Of a stretch of DNA of 64,000 nt, positions 58,325 through 64,000 are shown one piece after another. Every line of letters begins with the position of its first letter. Position 1 is the first letter of the stretch. A program made the translations under genes and the position numbers. The notes under the pieces are model-generated. The model did no database searches, was not told the origin of the DNA, and was given only the letters and a program-made list of their open reading frames with translations. The DNA comes from Boseongicola sp. H5. Its GTDB lineage: Bacteria; Pseudomonadota; Alphaproteobacteria; Rhodobacterales; Rhodobacteraceae. Where the stretch lies: NCBI GenBank assembly GCA_020622165.1, contig JACNMN010000004.1, forward strand, positions 186,001 to 250,000, written 5' to 3'.

Positions 58325-59227
58325 ATGGGGCGCACGCGCAAGGGACGGGATATCTCCGGCTGGCTGGTGGTCGACAAACCCGCCGGGCTGACCTCCACCG
58401 CTGTCGTGAACAAGGTGAAATGGGCATTCGAGGCGAAGAAAGCCGGTCATGCGGGCACGCTCGACCCCGATGCGACCGGCGTGCTGGCCGTGGCCCTCGG
58501 GGAGGCGACAAAGACGGTGCCCTATGTCACCGATGCATTGAAAGCTTACCGATTCACGATCCGCTTCGGGCAGGCCACCAATACCGACGATGCGGAAGGC
58601 GAGGTGATTTCCACAAGCGATCTGCGCCCGTCCGACGAGGATCTGATTGCCGCCCTGCCCGCATTCGAAGGCGATATCAAACAGGTTCCGCCGCAATACT
58701 CCGCCGTCAAGATCGACGGGCAGCGCGCCTACAAGCTTGCCCGCGAAGGCGAGGAGCTGGAGCTTGCCGCCCGGCCGCTTTACGTCGAAAGCCTGAGCCT
58801 GCTGAACCGCCCCGAGCCGGATCATGCCGAACTGGAACTGGTCTGCGGCAAGGGTGGGTATGTCCGCGCGATTGCCCGGGATCTGGGCGAGGCCCTTGGC
58901 TGTCACGCCCATGTGCGGGTGCTGCGCCGCATCTGGTCTGGCCCGTTCGATGTGGAGGAGGCGGTGCGTTTCGAGCGGATCGAGACGCTTGCCCGGACCA
59001 CGGAGATTGACGCGCTGCTGCTGCCGGTGGAGACCGGCCTGTCCAATCTGCCGCGCCTCCTCTGTACCGATATGGGAGCGGCCAAGCTGAAAAACGGCAA
59101 TCCCGGAGAGGTCGTCACCGCGGCGGATTATGGCGAGGAATGCTGGGCCGCGCATAACGGAACCCCGGTGGCCGTGGGGATTTACCGCGGTGGAATGTTG
59201 CACCCGAGCCGGGTTTTCAACCTGTGA
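58325..59227 (+). CDS. truB: tRNA pseudouridine-55 synthase
   Basis: TruB converts U55 of tRNAs to pseudouridine. The 300-residue protein has [13 protein letters not shown], the catalytic Asp in [14 protein letters not shown] near residue 45, [22 protein letters not shown] (split) and [18 protein letters not shown] 58325 starts the fold; the frame upstream belongs to the glycosidase region. It overlaps the next gene (GTGA at 59224-59227). Confidence 0.95.
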   Translation: MGRTRKGRDISGWLVVDKPAGLTSTAVVNKVKWAFEAKKAGHAGTLDPDATGVLAVALGEATKTVPYVTDALKAYRFTIRFGQATNTDDAEGEVISTSDLRPSDEDLIAALPAFEGDIKQVPPQYSAVKIDGQRAYKLAREGEELELAARPLYVESLSLLNRPEPDHAELELVCGKGGYVRAIARDLGEALGCHAHVRVLRRIWSGPFDVEEAVRFERIETLARTTEIDALLLPVETGLSNLPRLLCTDMGAAKLKNGNPGEVVTAADYGEECWAAHNGTPVAVGIYRGGMLHPSRVFNL

Positions 59228-59736
59228 TCACGCGCAGCTTCCAGAAAGGCGACGCGCAGTCCGTTGCCGTCTATTCCGATTGTGAGCGGTACCGCTATTC
59301 GCTGACCCGCGTCTGGGATCCTGCCGGGCGGCGCGCATTGTTCATCATGCTGAACCCTTCTACCGCGACCGAAGTGCAAAACGACCCCACCGTCGAACGC
59401 TGCGAGCGGCGGGCCCGCACCCTTGGCTTCGGCGCCTTTCGCGTGTTGAACATCTTTGCATGGCGCGACACCGATCCGCGCCACATGCGGGCTGCGACCG
59501 ATCCGATCGGTCCGGCGAATGATGCGGCAATCCTCGAAAGTCTGCCCTGGGCCGATCAGACGATTGCCGCATGGGGCACGCACGGCGCATTTCTGAACCG
59601 CGGCCCGGAGGTCGAAACGATGCTGCGCGCCACGGGCACGCCGCTGCATCATCTGGGCCTGTCGAAGGGCGGCCACCCGAAACACCCGCTTTACATCGGC
59701 TATGCGGTGCAGCCCGTGCCATGGCCTGGTGATTGA
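59224..59736 (+). CDS. DUF1643 protein
   Basis: A 170-residue protein that starts with GTG inside the truB stop. It carries [26 protein letters not shown] (split), [15 protein letters not shown] and the late [15 protein letters not shown], all characteristic of DUF1643. The function is not established; members often sit in mobile or housekeeping settings alike. Cytoplasmic, no membrane segment. Confidence 0.82.
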   Translation: MITRSFQKGDAQSVAVYSDCERYRYSLTRVWDPAGRRALFIMLNPSTATEVQNDPTVERCERRARTLGFGAFRVLNIFAWRDTDPRHMRAATDPIGPANDAAILESLPWADQTIAAWGTHGAFLNRGPEVETMLRATGTPLHHLGLSKGGHPKHPLYIGYAVQPVPWPGD

Positions 59737-59784
59737 CCGGCGTTCATCTGATCGGCAGGCTTGGACCAAATCAGGAGGGCGCAC

Positions 59785-60678
59785 ATGTCAGACATTCCCG
59801 GCTTCACCCGTTCGATGATCGCCACCAATGGCACCCGCCTGTCCGTTCATCAGGCAGGCCAGGGCGCGCCGTTGATCCTGCTTCACGGATATCCGCAAAA
59901 CCACATGAGCTGGGCCAAGATCGCCCCGGCGCTGGCCGAGGAGTTCCACGTCATCATCCCTGATCTGCGCGGTTACGGCGAAAGCGACATTCCCCCGAAC
60001 GATGCCGAAAACCGCGCCTATTCCAAACGCGAGATGGCGCTGGATATCGTCGGTCTGATGGATGCGCTCGATCTGCCCCGCGCACATATCCTCGGCCACG
60101 ACCGGGGCGCGCGCGTCAGCTATCGGCTTGCGCTCGATCACCCGGATCGCGTGGACAGGCTCGGGATCATCGAGATCGTTCCGACCGGGGATTTCTGGGC
60201 CCATTGGGGCGCGGATCTGGCGATGAAAGGCTATCACTGGACCTTTCTGGCCCAACCTTCCCCGCTGCCCGAACGGATGATCAGTTCAGACGGCCCGGCC
60301 TATACGGACTGGACATTGTCAAGCTGGACCCATGCGGGCGATCTGTCGCCCTTCACTGCGGAAGCGTTGGCCAGCTATCGCCGGCAGGCGGCGGACCCGG
60401 CCCGCGTGGCCGCGATGTGCAATGATTACCGCGCCGGGGCCACATTCGATCGGGCATTGGATGAGGCCGACCGCGCCGCAGGCCGCAAGATCGCCGCACC
60501 CCTTTGCTTTGTCTGGGCGCGCGGCGGTTTTCCCGCCCGCACGGGCGATCCGCTCGGGATCTGGAGGAACTGGGCCGTGACGGTGAGCGGGCAGGAAATC
60601 ACAGGCTGCGGCCATTTCGCTATGGAGGAGGTGCCGGATGACGTGCTGGACGCCATCCTGCCCCATTTCCGGGCCTGA
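59785..60678 (+). CDS. Alpha/beta hydrolase resembling fluoroacetate/haloacetate dehalogenase
   Basis: A 297-residue alpha/beta hydrolase. The nucleophile is Asp106 in LGHDRGARVSY, not Ser. Arg107 and Arg110 (carboxylate binding), His151-Trp152 (KGYHWTF) and Tyr215 (NDYRAG) correspond closely to the fluoride pocket of the Rhodopseudomonas fluoroacetate dehalogenase, and His277 (GCGHF) is the base. The acidic triad member is Glu130 where that enzyme has Asp134. AGGAGGG precedes ATG 59785. Epoxide hydrolase activity is the main alternative. Confidence 0.85.
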   Translation: MSDIPGFTRSMIATNGTRLSVHQAGQGAPLILLHGYPQNHMSWAKIAPALAEEFHVIIPDLRGYGESDIPPNDAENRAYSKREMALDIVGLMDALDLPRAHILGHDRGARVSYRLALDHPDRVDRLGIIEIVPTGDFWAHWGADLAMKGYHWTFLAQPSPLPERMISSDGPAYTDWTLSSWTHAGDLSPFTAEALASYRRQAADPARVAAMCNDYRAGATFDRALDEADRAAGRKIAAPLCFVWARGGFPARTGDPLGIWRNWAVTVSGQEITGCGHFAMEEVPDDVLDAILPHFRA

Positions 60679-60763
60679 AAGCCGCCAAAGCCGCAGGGGA
60701 GGCCGCGCCAGTCCGGTATCCCGGAGCGCCGTATCGCGCGCCGGGCGTCGGGCGTCGGGCGGC

Positions 60764-62584
60764 CTAGGCGACGGCCGACAGCGTGATCTCGGCAGGGGTC
60801 AGACCCTGCGCGCCGACCGCTTTCAGCACAATCTCCCCATCCAGCAGGATATCGGCACCTGTACCATCAGCGAAATCCACAACGGTCACGACCGGGTTGG
60901 CGGAGACGGCGGGGTCATATTCAAGGATGATGCTGTCTTCTGCCGGGTCGAAATCGGTGACCACGGGCGCATCGGCAGAGGTTTCGACATAATCGCCGGA
61001 AACGAAGCTGTCCGCGCCGGCGCCGCCGGTGGCTTCATCGCCCTCGGTCATCTCGATCCGGTCATCGCCATCATTGCCTTTCAGCGTGTCCGAACCCTCA
61101 CCCCCGATCAGCGTGTCATCCGCGGCACCACCTTTCAATGTGTCATCGCCCTCCCCACCGATCAGCGTGTCATTGCCGAACCCGCCAGACAGGCTGTCAT
61201 CTCCGGCGCCCCCGTTCAGACTGTCGGCGCCGCCCTCACCCAGCAGGGTATCGTCGCCGTTATTGCCCTCGATCACGTCATTGCCTGTCCCGCCCTGAAG
61301 CGTATCCTGACCGAACCCGCCGCGCATTTCATCCGCGCCCTGGCGGCCGAACATCACATCGTCGCCCAGGCTGCCGCCGAGCGTGTCATTGCCAAGCCCG
61401 CCATCAACCGTATCGTTGCCGAGCCCGCCATTCAGGCTGTCATCGCCGGCCTCGCCCAGAATGCCATCGTCGCCATCGCTGCCGAATACCGTGTCATCGC
61501 CATCGGCTGCCGCAATCTTGTCGGCCGCGTCGGTGCCGAAGATACGTTCCGCAAAGTCGGTTCCGGCAATCTCGCCATCATCGCCGGGCGCGCTGATATC
61601 CGGGCCGGTTCCCGGCGTGGTGCCCGGACCGTCCGGTGCCAAGATCACATCGGACAGGCTTAGCCCCGTCACACCGGAGAGTTGCAGGATCTGCACGCCG
61701 TCGGCCAGAACGCGGGTATCGCCGGGGTCGGTCTCTTCATCGAAGGTGATGACCGGGTTCGTGTTGTCGCCGGTAAATCTCAGAGCCAGACGGTCCGTCC
61801 CCGGTTCGAAATCGCGGATCACCGGAACCGGCTCGCCGCTGCCTGCGATCATCGTTCCATCGGCAAAGAAATCGTCGGCACCCGATCCGCCGGAGGCCAC
61901 ATCGCCATTGCCCAGCACCAGAAGGTCATCGCCATCGTTGCCGAAAAGACTGTCGGCCCCCTCGCCGCCATCGAGCCGGTCATTCGCGGCGCCGCCTCTC
62001 AGGGTGTCGTCGCCTTCGCCCCCGTTCAGCGTATCGTCGCCGAACCCGCCAAACAGGCTGTCATCGCCGGCCTCGCCGTTCATCAGGTCCGCACCGCCGT
62101 CGCCCTGAAGCGAATCATCCCCGCCATTGCCGTTCATCGTGTCATCGCCGGTGCCGCCCAGAAGGGTGTCTTCGCCGAACCCGCCGCGCATTTCGTCGGC
62201 ACCCTGACGGCCGAACATCACATCGGCACCCAGACTTCCACCAAGACTGTCATTGCCGAGCCCGCCATCGATCGTGTCGTTGCCGAGCCCGCCATTCAGG
62301 CTGTCATTGCCGGTTTCGCCCAGAATGCCGTCATCGCCGTCTCCGGCGAAGACGGTATCACTGCCGCCGCCGGCCTCGATCTTGTCGGAGCCGTCCGAGC
62401 CGAAGATGCGCTCGGAAAGGTCGGAGCCGCTGATATCTCCGCCGGTCTCCGGTGCGTTCAGGTCGGGGCCTCTCCCGTTGTTCTGGTCGGAGGTTTCATT
62501 GTCGTTGTCATCATCGCCTGAAAAGACCTCGCTGACCAGAAACCCGACCAACAAGAGCGACAGAAATCCGCCAGCACCCAACAT
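60764..62584 (-). CDS. RTX-type calcium-binding protein with duplicated module
   Basis: A 606-residue, very acidic protein. An N-terminal hydrophobic segment (about 4-21) is followed by an Asp/Asn-rich linker and two copies of one module (about 39-316 and 327-605). Each module has around 20 GGxGxDxLx-type RTX nonapeptides that bind calcium in a beta-roll, then a short beta domain ([13 protein letters not shown] and [13 protein letters not shown]). The copies align for about 170 residues without a gap, shifted by 288 residues. Type I secretion or membrane anchoring at the surface is likely. No type I secretion genes are nearby. Upstream lie a CtrA box and a palindrome. Confidence 0.85.
   Translation of the reverse strand: MLGAGGFLSLLLVGFLVSEVFSGDDDNDNETSDQNNGRGPDLNAPETGGDISGSDLSERIFGSDGSDKIEAGGGSDTVFAGDGDDGILGETGNDSLNGGLGNDTIDGGLGNDSLGGSLGADVMFGRQGADEMRGGFGEDTLLGGTGDDTMNGNGGDDSLQGDGGADLMNGEAGDDSLFGGFGDDTLNGGEGDDTLRGGAANDRLDGGEGADSLFGNDGDDLLVLGNGDVASGGSGADDFFADGTMIAGSGEPVPVIRDFEPGTDRLALRFTGDNTNPVITFDEETDPGDTRVLADGVQILQLSGVTGLSLSDVILAPDGPGTTPGTGPDISAPGDDGEIAGTDFAERIFGTDAADKIAAADGDDTVFGSDGDDGILGEAGDDSLNGGLGNDTVDGGLGNDTLGGSLGDDVMFGRQGADEMRGGFGQDTLQGGTGNDVIEGNNGDDTLLGEGGADSLNGGAGDDSLSGGFGNDTLIGGEGDDTLKGGAADDTLIGGEGSDTLKGNDGDDRIEMTEGDEATGGAGADSFVSGDYVETSADAPVVTDFDPAEDSIILEYDPAVSANPVVTVVDFADGTGADILLDGEIVLKAVGAQGLTPAEITLSAVA
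60770..61606 (-). repeat. Second copy of the RTX module duplication
   Basis: This DNA encodes residues 327-605 of the RTX protein and matches the segment at 61637-62470 with an offset of 864 bases (288 codons). It starts at [15 protein letters not shown] and includes [16 protein letters not shown], which occurs identically in both copies. Confidence 0.8.
61637..62470 (-). repeat. First copy of the RTX module duplication
   Basis: This DNA encodes residues 39-316 of the RTX protein, starting at [15 protein letters not shown]. The RTX part is collinear with the second copy; the terminal beta domain has diverged more strongly. Confidence 0.8.
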
Positions 62585-62737
62585 GATAAATCCCTTCCTC
62601 GTTACAACAGAAACAGCCAAGGATGGTGCAGACGCATGTGCAAATCGCGATGGTCGCATTGCGCTCCAAGACTGGCCCGGGCCTGCGGCATGCAGATTGG
62701 CATCGACGCAGGTCGGGCAGGGGGAACCTATCAGGGA

Positions 62738-62752
62738 TTAACAAAGAGTTAA
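62738..62752. promoter_or_regulatory. CtrA-type binding site TTAA-N7-TTAA
   Basis: TTAA at 62738-62741 and TTAA at 62749-62752 are seven bases apart, a perfect match to the full CtrA consensus. It lies 154 bases upstream of the RTX gene start. TTAA is rare in this GC-rich window, which makes chance less likely. CtrA controls cell-cycle, motility and surface genes in alphaproteobacteria. Confidence 0.55.
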
Positions 62753-62809
62753 GATCAAAAACGGCAAAAACCAGGCGGATGGCACCATAATTCGGCCCTA
62801 TCGTTTCCT

Positions 62810-62823
62810 TATTGACGTCAATA
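62810..62823. promoter_or_regulatory. 14-base perfect palindrome TATTGACGTCAATA
   Basis: A perfect palindrome centred on CG, 226 bases upstream of the RTX gene start and 107 bases after the end of the second RTX gene. A central CG is common in LacI-family operators, but the sequence does not identify a regulator. TTGACG at its centre could also be a -35 box on either strand. Confidence 0.45.
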
Positions 62824-62929
62824 TTGTGGGCGGCGAAAAACTGTCCCGGATTGGCGTCGGGCCTCCCCGATCCGGCGTCACGAAATCGCGGGCAACCCGG
62901 CCATTTTCGGGCTGCTGATTCTGTGCTGT

Positions 62930-64000
62930 TCAGACCCCTTGCGAGGCCAGCGGCAAGTCGATCTGACGCAACGCAATGGTGCCAGGGTCAAGCCCTTGGG
63001 CACCATTGGCCTTCAGAACAAGTTCGCCGTTCAACAGAATATCGGCGCCGCTGCCGTCGGGAAAATCGACGACCGTAATGACGGGATCCGGCGTCAGAGC
63101 GGGGTCGAACATCACCTCGATCACATCTTCGGCCGGGTCGAAATCCGATATCAACGGAGCCTCCCCATCCGGGTCGATATAGGCGCCTGTCGTGACCGTG
63201 TCAGCACCTGCGCCCACAAAGATCAGGTCGTCGGTCCCGGCCATGATGATGTCATCCCCCGCGCCACCGTCCAGCACATCGCCTTCATCCTCGTCGAACG
63301 GGCCGAACATGTTGCTTTCGCTGGAAAAAGTACCATCGAGCCGGTCGTTGCCCGCGCCACCTTCCAGTGTGTCGGCGCCAAAGCCGCCTTGCAGGTGGTC
63401 GTCTCCGTCGTCGCCCTGCAGCGCATCGTCTCCGTCGCCGCCGAAGAGCATGTCGTCATCCGCGCCGCCTGCGGCGTCGTCGTCCCCGTCGCCGCCGGCC
63501 AGCAGATCGCGGCCCGCGCCGCCGCGCAGCACATCGTTGCCCGCATCGCCGTAGAGTTCGTCATGCCCTGAGGCACCCTCCAGGCTGTCGTCGCCGTCAT
63601 CTCCGAAAATCGCGTCGTTCCCAGAGTGGCCGACAAGCCGGTCGTCGCCCGGCCCGGCGGTCAGCGCATCGGGTCCGCCGCGCCCGAAGATGTCAGACAA
63701 TTCTTCGCGGGCGCGCAGCATGTCGTTCGCCGTTCCGCCATCCATAAGGTCGTCGCCTTCAGCGGCATCCGGTGTCGCGCCGTCCTCCTCGCCCGGCAGA
63801 TGGCCGTCGCCGTCCACTATGGCCTCGCCCCCGGCATCGAGGGCCACCAGCGCGATGTCATCCATGCTGACCCCGGTGGTGCCGTTCAGAACCGCCATGA
63901 CCACATCGGCCGACCCGACCACGGTGCTGCCCGGAATGCTGTCCGTGTCCAGCGTGATATCCGGCAAGTCGTCGGCTGTAGCGTCGAACTCAAGCACCAG
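62930..64000 (-). CDS. RTX-type calcium-binding protein, 5' end cut by the window edge
   Basis: The frame is open to the window end, so the N terminus is missing; 356 residues are visible. The visible part starts with the end of a beta domain (VLEFDATADDL, then TTGVSMDDIALVAL), continues with RTX repeats such as GGDGDDALQGDDGDDHLQGG (about residues 80-240), and ends with a second beta domain (SDFDPAEDVIEVMFDP, then ILLNGELVLKANGAQG). The last domain is clearly homologous to the end of the neighbouring RTX protein ([17 protein letters not shown]), so the two genes arose by duplication. Confidence 0.82.
   Translation of the reverse strand: MVLEFDATADDLPDITLDTDSIPGSTVVGSADVVMAVLNGTTGVSMDDIALVALDAGGEAIVDGDGHLPGEEDGATPDAAEGDDLMDGGTANDMLRAREELSDIFGRGGPDALTAGPGDDRLVGHSGNDAIFGDDGDDSLEGASGHDELYGDAGNDVLRGGAGRDLLAGGDGDDDAAGGADDDMLFGGDGDDALQGDDGDDHLQGGFGADTLEGGAGNDRLDGTFSSESNMFGPFDEDEGDVLDGGAGDDIIMAGTDDLIFVGAGADTVTTGAYIDPDGEAPLISDFDPAEDVIEVMFDPALTPDPVITVVDFPDGSGADILLNGELVLKANGAQGLDPGTIALRQIDLPLASQGV

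Larger units (their letters stand above)
62585..62929. other. 345-base non-coding gap between the two RTX genes
   Basis: The longest gap in the window. It is AT-richer than its surroundings, especially 62735-62823, and holds the CtrA-type box and the 14-base palindrome listed separately. No open frame with coding character and no convincing terminator for the upstream RTX gene are visible in it. Confidence 0.6.

Noticed and set aside
60764-62584. Regularly repeated DNA resembling a CRISPR or satellite array
   Set aside because: The period follows nine-residue RTX repeats in an intact open frame, and the repeats are not identical units with unique spacers.

Overview
The window is a GC-rich, tightly packed stretch of chromosome that reads as core genome from an alphaproteobacterium of the order Rhodobacterales (Roseobacter/Rhodobacter type). 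The pointers are the CcrM GANTC methyltransferase next to rnhB, a CenR-like regulator, the small families DUF4170, DUF2125, DUF3576, DUF3035 and DUF1674, an FnrL-type box and a CtrA-type box. I see no rRNA, tRNA, CRISPR array, insertion sequence or prophage.

Layout. 1-6.6 kb: RNase HII (5' end cut), ccrM, a stand-alone alkane hydroxylase alkB, mutY, a DciA-like DUF721 protein, a DsbA-like oxidoreductase and a class III CoA transferase. 6.7-13 kb (minus): an envelope cluster lpxK, waaA, DUF4170, cysQ-like phosphatase and pmbA, followed by a DUF2125 protein. 13-17.4 kb (plus): an SDR/crotonase pair, an HNH protein on the other strand, an MscS channel and a HI0933-type flavoprotein. 17.5-22.9 kb (minus): a GST, holA, lptE, leuS and a DUF3576 lipoprotein. 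23-24.3 kb: a porin with codon use unlike its neighbours. 24.3-33 kb: PLP-binding yggS, an L,D-transpeptidase overlapping ribA, cenR, exonuclease III, a thioredoxin/TPR chaperedoxin, a Lon-N protein, a Trm112 protein, a UbiH-type hydroxylase and an amidase. 33-41 kb: a DapC-like aminotransferase, ftsK, lolA, a lytic transglycosylase, hspQ, a rhodanese and a gamma-glutamyltransferase. 41-47 kb: a STAS/RsbW-like pair, thiolase, free-Met-R-sulfoxide reductase, rmuC and mutL. 46.8-55.3 kb (minus): a pair of M16 peptidases, a DUF3035 lipoprotein, lspA, purH, a heparinase-like protein and rsmB. 55.4-60.7 kb: an SdhE4-like DUF1674 protein, a small secreted protein, dapB, rbfA, a phosphodiester glycosidase, truB, DUF1643 and a fluoroacetate-dehalogenase-like hydrolase. 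60.7-64 kb (minus): two RTX-type calcium-binding surface proteins, the second cut by the window end.

How the parts work together. Envelope building is the main theme (lpxK/waaA/lptE for LPS, lolA/lspA for lipoproteins, a lytic transglycosylase, an L,D-transpeptidase, DsbA, a porin). DNA maintenance is the second (ccrM, mutY, mutL with an endonuclease motif, xth, rmuC, holA, ftsK).

The least ordinary signals are regulatory or architectural: a cluster of three GANTC sites in front of ccrM; a perfect FNR box followed within about 60 bases by an intrinsic terminator (candidate very short RNA downstream of cenR); a three-hairpin intergenic region before the gamma-glutamyltransferase gene; and a perfect TTAA-N7-TTAA CtrA box plus a 14-base palindrome in the only long non-coding gap (62585-62929), upstream of an RTX protein built from a gap-free 288-residue tandem duplication.
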